53,734 nucleotides of DNA from Archangium sp. (lineage in GTDB: Bacteria > Myxococcota > Myxococcia > Myxococcales > Myxococcaceae): the NCBI GenBank assembly GCA_030681645.1, contig JAUXRX010000060.1, positions 1-53,734 on the forward strand, written 5' to 3'. The notes under the pieces were generated by a model. That model was not told the DNA's origin, made no database searches, and saw nothing but the letters and a program-made list of their open reading frames with translations. The translations under genes and the position numbers were made by a program. Shown here piece by piece: positions 1-8,447 of this stretch (positions within the stretch are counted from its first letter, which is position 1; every line of letters begins with the position of its first letter).

Positions 1-92
1 CTGTCATCAGAGGAGACGTCTCGAGAGCGGCGCCCAGGTGGGCAGCACCGCAAGCAGCCGGGTGCCGGGGGGGACGCGTTCGAGGCCGCTGA

Positions 93-446
93 AAGGCGGC
101 CCCCCCACCAAGCCCGGTTGAGCAAGGAGCGCGAACTGACAACCCGCGTCTCATCGAGGCGATTGCGAGCCAGGCAACACACCAGCTCGCGCTCTCGGGC
201 CCAGCGGAGTCCCGTCGTTCGCAGCCTTCTGCGGTTTTCGGCGTCGGCTCACAGCGAGAGTTCATCGGGTGGGTGATGTCGTGGTCACCCTGGGCAGAGC
301 TGGTCAGCCCACCTGACTACTTCGCGCAACTCGAGGGCGGGCTGAAGCTGACGGTCAGTGACGCCGGCTCTGAGTTGGCCGGGAGCTCACGCAACGGAGC
401 GGAAGGCGGCGGAGGCACGAGCGTGTCCTGCGCGCACTTCCGTTGA
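93..446 (+). pseudogene. Possible C-terminal remnant of a WYL-type transcriptional regulator
   Basis: This stretch is open from the TGA at 90-92 to a TGA at 444-446 but has no ATG or GTG start before 273. The segment translated from 252-330 reads QREFIGWVMSWSPWAEL and then VSPPDYFAQL. That resembles the C-terminal tail of WYL (YafY-like) regulators, where a helix containing W is followed by a VxxPP motif. No WYL core or HTH could be found upstream in any frame, so it is either a decayed remnant or a gene broken near the window edge. Its 3' part overlaps the end of the minus-strand gene that ends at 317. The resemblance is by eye only. Confidence 0.3.
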
Positions 447-1543
447 GCCGCCGAAAGGGCCGCCTCATCCGAGAGCAGCTTCTGCGCGACCTGTGTCCTG
501 AGCAGGCTCGAGAGCGAGGCCGCCAGTGCGCGGAAGAGCACCTGCTGCGCCGGTGAGCCACGAGCGATCGTCGACCGGAGAAGGACCCGCAACCCATCGG
601 TCGACCCGGCGATGGCCCAGCCGTCCTGGTCCAGGGGCAGGCTTGCCGTGCGTGGCTTGAGCCTCGCGACCAGCTCGCTCACGACCGGTGCGAGCTGCGC
701 CTGGCCGGCTTCATCGAGAGGAGCCTCGAAGCCCGCGAGCGCCCGCAGGCCCAGCACGCGCGCCTGGTCGTCGCTGGTGAGGCTGATGAAGTGGAGCACC
801 TGCGGAATCGCAGCAGCGCCGGCCGCGCGCGATCGGGCGAGCGCTTCGATCACCACCACCTTCGTCCTGAGCTCGGCCCCGTCGTAGACCGAGCGCAGCA
901 GCGCGACGCCTTCGGGGTCCGCGCTCTGGGCCACCGCGTGAATGACGAGCTCGTCACGCGGCGCAGCGCTCAGGCGAAAAGTGCCCGCGAGGTCGTCGTG
1001 GCCTCGATGAGGCAACCTGCGCAACACCTCCATCAGCTTCGGGAGCATCGGCTCGTAGAGCTTCACGTCGCAGGCCGCCAGGCCCCGGCGCGCCAGCACG
1101 GCGCCCAGGGTCTTGACCGCGAGCACGTGCTGGGGGTGCGTGTCGTCGGCGATGACCTGCGCCCAGCGAGCCAGCGCTTCCTTCTGCGGACCGAGCGGAT
1201 CGCGGTACGGCCCGGCCGCCCCGCAGTACAGATCTGCCAGCAACACCTCTCGCACCCGGCACGCGCCCTTGTATTGGAGCAGCGCACGCACGCCTTCTGC
1301 GCCCCTCTCAGCGAGGGCACGCGCCGCGTTCGTCATGAGATCCAACGCGACGGGGTCGTCTCCGCAGGCGATGGTGACCAGGGTCGGAATCGCCTTGCTC
1401 CCCTGCGCCTTCCACGCGCGCTCGAACCGTGACTGGCGCCGGTCTTGCGCGTCTCGCTCCCGCTCCTGCTCAGGCGTGAGGCTCGGCGGCCCGCCAGCGA
1501 GTGCGTGCCACGAGACGATGAGCAGGCCGAGCACGAGTCTCAC
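317..1543 (-). CDS. Secreted HEAT-repeat-like protein
   Basis: The protein has about 408 residues from the GTG at 1543. That start gives a clean Sec signal (VRLVLGLLIVSWHALA, then GG). The upstream in-frame GTG at 1624 would overlap the divergent LysR-type gene and place a non-hydrophobic leader before the signal. The mature part is alpha-helical, with repeated pairs such as AIPTLVTIA, ALDLMTNAARALAERG and VVVIEALARSRAAGAAAIPQVL. These resemble HEAT or armadillo repeats, which act as protein-binding scaffolds. A few cysteines and a proline-rich C terminus are visible. No catalytic motif is seen. It probably acts in the periplasm or on the cell surface; its partner is unknown. Confidence 0.7.
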   Translation of the reverse strand: MRLVLGLLIVSWHALAGGPPSLTPEQERERDAQDRRQSRFERAWKAQGSKAIPTLVTIACGDDPVALDLMTNAARALAERGAEGVRALLQYKGACRVREVLLADLYCGAAGPYRDPLGPQKEALARWAQVIADDTHPQHVLAVKTLGAVLARRGLAACDVKLYEPMLPKLMEVLRRLPHRGHDDLAGTFRLSAAPRDELVIHAVAQSADPEGVALLRSVYDGAELRTKVVVIEALARSRAAGAAAIPQVLHFISLTSDDQARVLGLRALAGFEAPLDEAGQAQLAPVVSELVARLKPRTASLPLDQDGWAIAGSTDGLRVLLRSTIARGSPAQQVLFRALAASLSSLLRTQVAQKLLSDEAALSAAQRKCAQDTLVPPPPSAPLRELPANSEPASLTVSFSPPSSCAK

Positions 1544-1613
1544 CGGCCGCAGCGTACCGAACTGGCAGGGCAAGGGAGCCCACGGTGACCGACGACTGAG
1601 GTAGGAGAGCGCC

Positions 1614-1868
1614 ATGAGCCTCACGCAGCTTCGCTACTTCGTCGCCGTCGCCGAGGAAGGCACCGTCACCCGCGCTGCGGCCCGCTGCTTCGTGAGCCAG
1701 CCGCCCTTGAGCCGGCAACTGCGCGCGCTGGAAGAGGAGCTGAGCGTGAAGTTGTTCGACCGCACCCCGAAGGGAATGACGCTCTCCGAGGCCGGACAGC
1801 GAATGCTCGAGCAGGCCCGCAGGATCCTCGCGCTGGTCGAGGCCTTGCCGGCGTCGACGCGCGGCTGA
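1614..1868 (+). CDS. Stand-alone LysR-type HTH protein (84 aa)
   Basis: The 84 residues correspond almost exactly to the N-terminal winged helix-turn-helix of LysR regulators. They include LTQLRYFVAVAEEGTVTRAA, the recognition helix region SQPPLSRQLRALEEEL, and the wing LFDRTPKGMTLSEAG. LysR proteins are normally about 300 aa with a C-terminal effector domain; here a TGA follows after ALPASTRG. A good ribosome-binding site (GGTAGGAG, about 6 nt before ATG) supports a translated gene. The downstream 150 bp hold a palindromic repeat and no effector-domain coding, so it is either a genuine HTH-only regulator or a truncated gene. It is divergent from the repeat protein that ends at 317. Confidence 0.75.
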   Translation: MSLTQLRYFVAVAEEGTVTRAAARCFVSQPPLSRQLRALEEELSVKLFDRTPKGMTLSEAGQRMLEQARRILALVEALPASTRG

Positions 1869-1889
1869 GTCTCCACCGTTGGGTCACCG

Positions 1890-1963
1890 CTCACCCCGAG
1901 CGAAGTCGAGGGGCGAGTTCCTGCCCGCCTGGGCGCCCATCCCTCGACTCCGCTCGGGATGAA
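1890..1963. repeat. REP-like palindromic intergenic repeat
   Basis: The arms at 1891-1913 (core CCCCGAGCGAAGTCGAGGGG) and 1940-1963 (core CCCTCGACTCCGCTCGGGAT) are inverted copies of each other with a few mismatches. They flank a spacer of about 26 nt. The core CCGAGCGAAGTCGAGGG is reminiscent of short palindromic repeats dispersed between genes in many high-GC bacteria. The pair lies between the truncated LysR gene and map and could form a long stem-loop acting as terminator, RNA stabiliser or mobile repeat. Confidence 0.6.
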
Positions 1964-2027
1964 CGGGGGCGGGTAGATCAAACAGGTATTGGCGCACCGT
2001 GGCCCCGCCGCGGCATCAAGCCGCGTC

Positions 2028-2786
2028 ATGAGCGACGTCCCCCGCATCACCACGTCCGCCGAGCTGCAGGCCATGCGTCGCGTCGGTCGCCTCGCGGCGC
2101 GCACCCTCGCGCTCATCGGCTCGAAGCTCGCGCCCGGCGTGAGCACCGGCGACATCGACCGCTGGGTGCGTGAAGACACGGCGAAGCACGGCGCGCGCCC
2201 CAGCCAGCTCGGGTACCACGGCTTTCCCGCCGCGGTGTGCACCAGCCGCAACGAGGTCGTCTGTCACGGCATCCCTCGCGACGACGAGCGGCTCGAGCCG
2301 GGCGACATCATCAACGTCGACATCACCAGCGAGCTGCACGGGTGGCACGGCGACACCTCCGCGACGTTCTGCGTGGGCGAGGTCTCCGCGGACGCAAAGC
2401 ACCTCGTCGAGACCACCCGGCGCGCGCTGCAGGCGGGTCTCGCCGAGGTCCGCCCCGGCGCGCACCTGGGAGATCTCGGCGCCGCCATCGACGCGCTCGC
2501 ACGCGAAGCCGGCTGCTCGGTGGTCACCGACTGGGGCGGACACGGCATCGGCCGGAAGATGCATCTCCCGCCCCACGTCGCGCACGTCGGCCGGCGCGGA
2601 GACGGCCTGGTGCTGCGCGAGGGGATGACCTTCACCATCGAGCCCATGCTCACGCTCGGCAGCCCCGAGACGCAGGTGCTCGACGACGAGTGGACGGTGG
2701 TCACGCGCGATGGGAAGTGGTCGGCGCAGTTCGAGCACACGGTGCTGGTGACGCGTCGGGGTCACGAGCTGCTCACCCTGCCCTGA
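2028..2786 (+). CDS. map: Type I methionine aminopeptidase
   Basis: This enzyme removes the initiator methionine from nascent proteins in the cytoplasm. The 252-aa product lines up with E. coli MetAP. The five metal ligands are D98 (INVDIT), D109 (HGDTSATF), H172 (GGHGIG), E205 (TIEPML) and E236 (QFEHT), with substrate-side H80 in VCHGIP. The ATG at 2028 was chosen because the family begins near this point; the in-frame ORF start at 1989 would add 13 low-complexity residues. There is no N-terminal zinc-finger extension. The gene stands alone and is convergent with cheB, leaving only 12 bp that contain the palindrome CCTCGCGAGG. Confidence 0.95.
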   Translation: MSDVPRITTSAELQAMRRVGRLAARTLALIGSKLAPGVSTGDIDRWVREDTAKHGARPSQLGYHGFPAAVCTSRNEVVCHGIPRDDERLEPGDIINVDITSELHGWHGDTSATFCVGEVSADAKHLVETTRRALQAGLAEVRPGAHLGDLGAAIDALAREAGCSVVTDWGGHGIGRKMHLPPHVAHVGRRGDGLVLREGMTFTIEPMLTLGSPETQVLDDEWTVVTRDGKWSAQFEHTVLVTRRGHELLTLP

Positions 2787-2798
2787 GTCCTCGCGAGG

Positions 2799-3848
2799 TC
2801 AGCGCGCGTGCTCCCGCATCGCGGCGGCGAGGTCCTCGAGCTTGAGCACCCGCGCCGCGGCGCCCAGCTTGATCGCCTGGCCGGGCATGCCGTCCACCAC
2901 GCAGGTCGACGGCTCCTGCGCCACGGTGGTGGCGCCCGCGCGCCGCAGTGAGAGCAGCCCCGCCGCGCCGTCGTCGCCCATGCCCGAGAGGACCGCCCCC
3001 AGCATCGGCCCGCGGAACAGCCTCGCCGCGCTCTCGAACAACAGGTCGGCCGACGGGCGCTGGTAGCGCACCACCGGCCCGTCGTCGGGCGCGAGCGTCT
3101 GCGACGAGGTGAAGACGAGGTGCCGGTCGTCGGCCGCCAGGTACACCACGCCGGCCGCCAGCGTCTCCGGCCGCTCGACCAGGACCACCTTGTGGCGCGT
3201 CATGTCCTGCAGCCAGGTGGCGAAGGCCGGCCCGAAGCCCTTCGTCATGTGCTGGACCACGATGATGGGCAGCGGGTGCGGCGCCGGCACCCGCTCGAGC
3301 ACCGCGCACAGCGCCTGGGGCCCGCCGGTCGACGCGCCCAGCAGCACCGCGCCCGGCACCGTGGGCAGCGGCTTCACCGTGGGCGGCGGGGTCATCGTCG
3401 GCGCGTGCGTGCGCCTGTGGGCGAAGCGGTGCACCACCGGCACCTGCGAGAGCACCCGCACCAGCCGCACCAGCTGGCGCCTCGCCGCGTCGTAGCCGGG
3501 GTGGTCGGGGGCGGGCGGCTTGAGGGCGATCTCCAGCACCCCCACGTCGGTGCCGCGGAACACCAGCGCCGGGTCGGAAGGGTTCGCCGCCGTGACCGCG
3601 AGGATGGGGCAGGGGTGGGTGGACATCAGCTCGCCCGCCACGTCGAGGCCGTTCTGGTCCTTCAGGTAGACGTCCATCAGCACGATGTCGGGGGCGAGCC
3701 GCTGCACCAGCCGCAGCGCCTCGTCGCCGGTCTCTGCCTCGCCCACCACGCACAGGCCCGATTCGCTCTCCAGCACCGCGCGCAGCGACAGCCGCGCGGT
3801 GCGCGAGTCGTCGACGATCAACGCGCGGATGAGGCCCGGGTGCTTCAC
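2799..3848 (-). CDS. cheB: Chemotaxis protein-glutamate methylesterase CheB
   Basis: The 349-aa protein has an N-terminal receiver (about 7-115; acidic pair VDD, phospho-acceptor D59 in LMDVYL). A linker of about 50 aa follows, then the CheB methylesterase domain (about 165-345). The catalytic triad is visible as S173 in GASTGGPQ, H200 in VVQHM and the Asp of SGMGDDGA (292/293). It removes methyl groups from, and deamidates, the MCPs encoded next to it. The GTG start overlaps the preceding MCP stop as GTGA. It is the last gene of the chemosensory operon on this strand. Confidence 0.93.
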   Translation of the reverse strand: MKHPGLIRALIVDDSRTARLSLRAVLESESGLCVVGEAETGDEALRLVQRLAPDIVLMDVYLKDQNGLDVAGELMSTHPCPILAVTAANPSDPALVFRGTDVGVLEIALKPPAPDHPGYDAARRQLVRLVRVLSQVPVVHRFAHRRTHAPTMTPPPTVKPLPTVPGAVLLGASTGGPQALCAVLERVPAPHPLPIIVVQHMTKGFGPAFATWLQDMTRHKVVLVERPETLAAGVVYLAADDRHLVFTSSQTLAPDDGPVVRYQRPSADLLFESAARLFRGPMLGAVLSGMGDDGAAGLLSLRRAGATTVAQEPSTCVVDGMPGQAIKLGAAARVLKLEDLAAAMREHAR

Positions 3849-4840
3849 TCGGTGGCGCCGGTCTCGACGAACCGCCGGGCCTTGTCGCTGATGTCGTTGA
3901 GCTCGCGGGCCGACGCTTCCAGCGCCTGCGCGGCCTGCGCGTTGGTGCGCCCGCCTTCCGCCACGTTCGCCATCGCGCCGGCGATCTGCTTGATGCCCGC
4001 CGCCTGCTGCGACACCGTCGCCGAGATGTGCCGGGCCCTGTCAGCCGTCTCTTCCAGGGTGTGCGCGATGTCAGCGAGCACCTCGCCCACGGCTTCGATC
4101 GACCGCTGCCCCTGCTCGGCCTTGAGGATGACCGGCCTGATGCGCTGGGTGGCCCGCTTGCTCTGCTCGGCGAGGTTGCGCACCTCGGCCGCCACCACCG
4201 CGAAGCCCCGCCCCGCCTCGCCCGCCTTCGCCGCCTCGATGCCCGCGTTCACCGCCAGCAGGTTCGACTGGTCGGCCAGGTCGTTCACCGTGTCCACGAT
4301 CTCCGCCACCTGCGCGATCAGCTCGAGCACCTTCTTCGCCTCCGCCACCGCGACGAGGCTGTGCTGGCCCTTCTGCGAAGCGGCGCTCGCCATGTCCAGC
4401 ACCTGGGCGGCGGCCGTGGCCGTGGCCGCGCTGGTCTTGCTGATCTCTTCCACCGTGGTGTTCACCTCGGCCACCGTGGCCGCCTGCTCGGACGCGGTCG
4501 CGGCAGCCTGCCTCGAGGTCGCGGCGATCTGCGCCGAGGTCGCGGCGATGCCCGTCACCCGCGTGCCCAGGTTGTTCACCACCGAGTTGTGCAGCGAGAG
4601 CAGCAGCGGCACCACCAGCGCGACGGCGAACACCGCGGCGAACGCCAACCCCCCCATCGAGTGGGTGCGCGCGACGCCGTAGCCGAGCCACGCGAGGATC
4701 AAGCAGGCCGGCGAGACGGTGAGGAAGATGCGGCCCCCCAGCCCGAACCGGTACTTCCACCACGCTCCGCCCATCACCAGGCTCACGACGATCAGGCTGA
4801 CGACGACGAACGCGACGTCGAACGTATCGATGCTGTCCAT
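3845..4840 (-). CDS. Methyl-accepting chemotaxis protein (copy 1 of a tandem pair)
   Basis: The 331-aa MCP starts at the ATG at 4840, preceded by AAAGGTG; an in-frame GTG at 4849 lies too close to that site. The N terminus has three or four membrane helices (about 5-85) with short loops and no large periplasmic sensor or obvious HAMP. The remainder is a coiled-coil signalling domain whose hairpin tip reads NAGIEAAKAGEAGRGFAVVA. Sensing probably occurs in or near the membrane or through a partner. The next gene upstream encodes a protein of identical length with nearly identical signalling DNA, indicating tandem duplication or gene conversion. Confidence 0.92.
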   Translation of the reverse strand: MDSIDTFDVAFVVVSLIVVSLVMGGAWWKYRFGLGGRIFLTVSPACLILAWLGYGVARTHSMGGLAFAAVFAVALVVPLLLSLHNSVVNNLGTRVTGIAATSAQIAATSRQAAATASEQAATVAEVNTTVEEISKTSAATATAAAQVLDMASAASQKGQHSLVAVAEAKKVLELIAQVAEIVDTVNDLADQSNLLAVNAGIEAAKAGEAGRGFAVVAAEVRNLAEQSKRATQRIRPVILKAEQGQRSIEAVGEVLADIAHTLEETADRARHISATVSQQAAGIKQIAGAMANVAEGGRTNAQAAQALEASARELNDISDKARRFVETGATE

Positions 4841-4873
4841 TGGCTTCACCTTTCCCTGCTCCGGAGCGCCTCG

Positions 4874-5869
4874 TCAGGACGTCGCGCCGCTCTCCACGAA
4901 TCGTCTCGCCTTGTCGCTGATGTCGTTGAGCTCGCGCGACGACACTTCCAGCTGCTGGGCCGCCTGCGCGCTGGTCCGCCCGCCCTCCGCCACGTTCGCC
5001 ATCGCGCCGGCGATCTGCTTGATGCCCGCCGCCTGCTGCGACACCGTCGCCGAGATGTGCCGCGCCTTGTCGGCCGTGTCTTCCAGCGCGTGCGCGATGT
5101 CGGCCAGCACCTCGCCCACCGCCTCGATCGACCGCTGCCCCTGCTCGGCCTTGAGGATGACCGGCCTGATGCGCTGGGTGGCCCGCTTGCTCTGCTCGGC
5201 GAGGTTGCGCACCTCGGCCGCCACCACCGCGAAGCCCCGCCCCGCCTCACCCGCCTTGGCCGCCTCGATGCCCGCGTTCACCGCCAGCAGGTTCGACTGG
5301 TCGGCCAGGTCGTTCACCGTGTCCACGATCTCCGCCACCTGCGCGATCAGCTCGAGCACCTTCTTCGCCTCCGCCACCGCGAGGAGGCTGTGCTGGCCCT
5401 TCTGCGACACGGTGTTGGCGGTCTCCAGCACCTGCGCCGCCGCCGTGGCCGTGGCCGCGCTCGTCCTGCTGATCTCTTCCACCGTGGTGTTCACCTCGGC
5501 CACCGTGGCCGCCTGCTCCGAGGCCGTGGCGGCCGACTGCCTCGCCGTCGCGGCGATCTGCGCCGAGGTGGCGGCGATGCCCATCACCTTCGAGCCGAGG
5601 TTGTTCACCACCGCGTTCTGCAGCGACACCAGCAGCGGCGCCACGATGGCCAGCCCGATGGCGACGCAGATTCCCAGCATGGTGAGCGTGCGGGTGCGCG
5701 CGAGGAGGTAGACCACCCACGCCACCACCATGAAGCCGGGGGTCACGGTGAAGAAGATGCGCCCGCCCAGCCCGCGCCCGTACTTCCACCAGGCGCCGGC
5801 CATGAGGCCCGCGCCAGCCACGAGGCTGACCACTGCGAAGGAGATGTCGAAGCTCTCGATGCCGTCCAT
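4874..5869 (-). CDS. Methyl-accepting chemotaxis protein (copy 2 of a tandem pair)
   Basis: This is a 331-aa MCP with the same layout as its downstream neighbour: an N-terminal membrane bundle (about residues 5-85) and then a long signalling coiled coil with the conserved tip GEAGRGFAVVAAEVRNLAEQ. The ATG at 5869 is preceded by AAAGGA. A TTG at 5881 would overlap the cheA stop. The region 5119-5420 matches 4090-4391 almost base for base, while the membrane parts differ. The two receptors may therefore share the same CheA/CheW core but respond to different inputs. It sits directly after cheA. Confidence 0.92.
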   Translation of the reverse strand: MDGIESFDISFAVVSLVAGAGLMAGAWWKYGRGLGGRIFFTVTPGFMVVAWVVYLLARTRTLTMLGICVAIGLAIVAPLLVSLQNAVVNNLGSKVMGIAATSAQIAATARQSAATASEQAATVAEVNTTVEEISRTSAATATAAAQVLETANTVSQKGQHSLLAVAEAKKVLELIAQVAEIVDTVNDLADQSNLLAVNAGIEAAKAGEAGRGFAVVAAEVRNLAEQSKRATQRIRPVILKAEQGQRSIEAVGEVLADIAHALEDTADKARHISATVSQQAAGIKQIAGAMANVAEGGRTSAQAAQQLEVSSRELNDISDKARRFVESGATS

Positions 5870-5877
5870 GGGTCCTT

Positions 5878-7944
5878 TCAACTCGGGCTCACGTGCGAAG
5901 CCACGTTGCGCGCCACCGCCTGCAGCAGCTTCTCTGACTCGAGCTGCCCCTTGACCAGGTACTCGTCGGCGCCGGCCTGGAGCCCGCGCTCGACGTCGTC
6001 GCGCTTGCCCAGCCCCGTCACCAGGATGACCGGGAGGTGCGCCAGCCGCGGGTGCGCGCGCACGCGCCGGGTCAGCTCGATGCCGTCCAGGCCCGGCATC
6101 TCGACGTCGGACAGCAGCAGGTTGAAGTCACCCTCTTCCAGCGCCCGCCAGCCGGCCAGCCCATCGGCGGCCACCACCACGTCGTAGCCCGCGGTGATGA
6201 GGATGTTCTGCGTGAGCGTGCGGTGGGTGAGGGAGTCGTCGACGATGAGGACGCGCGTTCGCGTCGCGCGCCGGGGGGCGTGGGAGGCGTGGCTCGCGCG
6301 GGTGTTGGGCGCGGCGAGCAGGGTGGCGTCGAGCACGATGGCCACCGAGCCGTCGGGCAGCGAGGCCGCGCCCAGCACGCCGCGCACGCCCTTGAGGTTC
6401 CACGGGAGCGGGCGCATCACCAGCTCGTCCTCCGACAGCACCTCAGACACCACCACGCCCACGCGCGCCAGGCCGGACGTCACCAGCACCACCCGCAGCC
6501 AGGGTGCGTCTGCCTCGCCGGCGCGCTCTCCGCCCAGCCACGTCAGCCGCACCGGCGTGCCGTCTTCCAGCGGGCCGGTGGCGACCCCGTCGACGCGCTT
6601 GACGTCTTTCGCGCGCACCCGCGCGGTCTTGTCGATCTGCGAGATGGGCAGCCCCCAGGTGACGTCGCCCGCGCGCACCAGCAGCACCCGGGTGGACAGC
6701 ACGTCGAGGGGCAGCTTGAGGAGGAAGGCGGCGCCGCCCAGCGGGCCCTGCGGCCGCGGCTCCACCGTCCCGCCCAGCTCGGTGAGCGCGCGGCGCACCA
6801 CGTCGAGGCCGACGCCGCGCCCGCTCACCTGGGTCAGCTGTGCCGCGGTGGACACGCCCTCCTCGAAGGCGAGGGTGACCAGCTCTGACTCGGTCATCGC
6901 CTTCACCCGCTCGGGGTCCACCCGGCCCGCGGCCACGGCGGCCTGCGCCAGCCTCGCCGTGTCGAAGCCCGGGCCGTCGTCGCTGAGCTCGAGGTGCACC
7001 AGGGCGCCTTCGAGGCGGGCGTGCACCAGCACCCGCCCCACCGGCCCCTTGCCCGCCAGCGCGCGCACCTCGGGCGCCTCGACCCCGTGGCCCACCGCGT
7101 TGCGCAGCAGGTGAATGACCGGCTCGCGGATGACGTCGAGCACCCGCTTGTCCAGCTCGATGCCGCTCACGTCGACGCGGAGCTCGACCTGCTTCCCCAG
7201 CGCGTGCGCGGCCTCGAGGGTGGCGCGGCGCCAGGACGGCGCCAGCGCCTCGAGCGGCACCAGCCGCAGGCGGCGCACCGCGTCGCCCAGGTCGTTGGTG
7301 ATGCGCGACAGCGCGCCCGTCTCCTGCCGGCTGCGGCGCAGGAGGTTGGTGAGGGAGTTGGAGAGCGCGAGCAGGTCTCTGCGGTGCGGCTCGGGCACGT
7401 GCGTCACCAGCGTGCCCAGCTCTTCGGCGAAGGTCTCGAGGTGCCGGGCGCGCAGGCCCAGCCGGGCCTGCAGCGAGAGCAGGTCGCCGGTGTAGCCCAT
7501 CACCGAGTCGAGCCGCGACGCTTCCACCCGCACGCTGAGCTGATCCGGCGCGGTGACGGTGGCCCCCGTCTCGTCGACCGTCTTGTTCACCAGGTGCTCG
7601 ATGGACCCCTTCGCCGCCAGGCCCTCACGCAGGAGCGGGTGCAAGCGGGCCAGGTACCCCACCACCACGTCAGCGAGGTCGGGGGGCGCCTCGGCCTGCG
7701 CGCGGGCGATGGGGGAGAGCAGGTCTTCCAGCTCGTGCGCGACCTGGGCCAGCGCTTCCAGACCGACGCTGGCGGCGCCGCCCTTGAGGGTGTGAATGAA
7801 GCGCATCGCCTTCGCGGCGGGGGCGGTGAGCTCGGCGCCGCGCTTGCCGCGCAGCTCGGCCACCGTGGCGGTGAGGCCGTCGAGGAGCTCGGTGGCCTCG
7901 ACGGTGAAGGCGGAGACGATCTGCGCGAGGAGCTGGGGGTCCAC
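5878..7944 (-). CDS. cheA: CheA-type histidine kinase with C-terminal receiver
   Basis: The 688-aa kinase starts at the GTG at 7944, two bases after the cheW stop (TGAGCGTG). Domains in order are HPt (1-110; phospho-His H51 in FIHTLKGG), dimerisation (about 145-210), HATPase (N-box HLLRNAVGHG, DDGPGFD, GRGVGLDVV), a CheW-like domain (about 410-545) and a receiver (about 560-685; IVDDS, LLSDVEMPG). No separate CheY-binding P2 domain is evident. Hybrid CheA-receiver kinases are typical of myxobacterial systems such as FrzE. The usual N-box DHG is GHG here, which may reduce ATP handling. It receives input from the two downstream MCPs through the CheW proteins. Confidence 0.93.
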   Translation of the reverse strand: MDPQLLAQIVSAFTVEATELLDGLTATVAELRGKRGAELTAPAAKAMRFIHTLKGGAASVGLEALAQVAHELEDLLSPIARAQAEAPPDLADVVVGYLARLHPLLREGLAAKGSIEHLVNKTVDETGATVTAPDQLSVRVEASRLDSVMGYTGDLLSLQARLGLRARHLETFAEELGTLVTHVPEPHRRDLLALSNSLTNLLRRSRQETGALSRITNDLGDAVRRLRLVPLEALAPSWRRATLEAAHALGKQVELRVDVSGIELDKRVLDVIREPVIHLLRNAVGHGVEAPEVRALAGKGPVGRVLVHARLEGALVHLELSDDGPGFDTARLAQAAVAAGRVDPERVKAMTESELVTLAFEEGVSTAAQLTQVSGRGVGLDVVRRALTELGGTVEPRPQGPLGGAAFLLKLPLDVLSTRVLLVRAGDVTWGLPISQIDKTARVRAKDVKRVDGVATGPLEDGTPVRLTWLGGERAGEADAPWLRVVLVTSGLARVGVVVSEVLSEDELVMRPLPWNLKGVRGVLGAASLPDGSVAIVLDATLLAAPNTRASHASHAPRRATRTRVLIVDDSLTHRTLTQNILITAGYDVVVAADGLAGWRALEEGDFNLLLSDVEMPGLDGIELTRRVRAHPRLAHLPVILVTGLGKRDDVERGLQAGADEYLVKGQLESEKLLQAVARNVASHVSPS

Positions 7945-7946
7945 GC

Positions 7947-8447
7947 TCAGGCCCCCCCGGGCGCGACATCGGGGTGGCGGAACAGCGCGGGCACGTCGAG
8001 GAGGATCTGCAGGTCGCGCGTCATTCCCAGCACCGGGCGGGAGTTCGCGGCGTCGATCAGCTCGGCCGCGAGCTCGTCGGCGAAGACGTCTCGAAAGCCG
8101 AGCACCTCGTCCACGCACAGCGCGAGCCGGCGGCCCTCGTGGTGGATCAACGCCAGCACCTGGGGCGAAGGCGGGTCGGGCACCTTGAACCACTGGGCGA
8201 GATCGAGCACCGACACCATGTCGCCCCGCACCTGCACCACCCCGGGGAGCCACGGCGGGAGCTCCGGGAGGTGCGCCACCGGGCGCACGGGGAGCAGCAC
8301 GTCGACCGCCTCCACCGGCACACCGAAGAGCTGGCCGCCCGCCCGCAGCGAGACCACCCGGGCCACCTGCTTCCGCGTGGACACGTCGGGCCGCTGTGCC
8401 AGCGCGCGCGCGCGGACCCGGAGCACCTCGGCGCGATCCCGGCTCAT
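7947..8447 (-). CDS. cheW: CheW-like adaptor
   Basis: The 166-aa protein is a single CheW domain: VVSLRAGGQLFGVPVEAVDV, then LPPWLPGVVQVRGDMVSVLDL, then LCVDEVLGF. It couples CheA to receptors at the membrane. The ATG at 8447 overlaps the cheR stop (ATGA), which rejects the longer upstream reading. The N-terminal 25 residues form a basic helix before the beta-barrel. It is one of two cheW genes in the operon; the other is upstream of cheR. Confidence 0.9.
   Translation of the reverse strand: MSRDRAEVLRVRARALAQRPDVSTRKQVARVVSLRAGGQLFGVPVEAVDVLLPVRPVAHLPELPPWLPGVVQVRGDMVSVLDLAQWFKVPDPPSPQVLALIHHEGRRLALCVDEVLGFRDVFADELAAELIDAANSRPVLGMTRDLQILLDVPALFRHPDVAPGGA

Noticed and set aside
4028..6187. 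719-aa plus-strand ORF and the overlapping 3120..4682 ORF
   Set aside because: Antisense to the two MCP genes and cheB; Arg/His-rich, low-complexity translations typical of GC-rich shadow frames.
5878..8253. CheA extended to 8253
   Set aside because: The extra residues are out-of-frame shadow of cheW; the HPt domain begins at the GTG at 7944.
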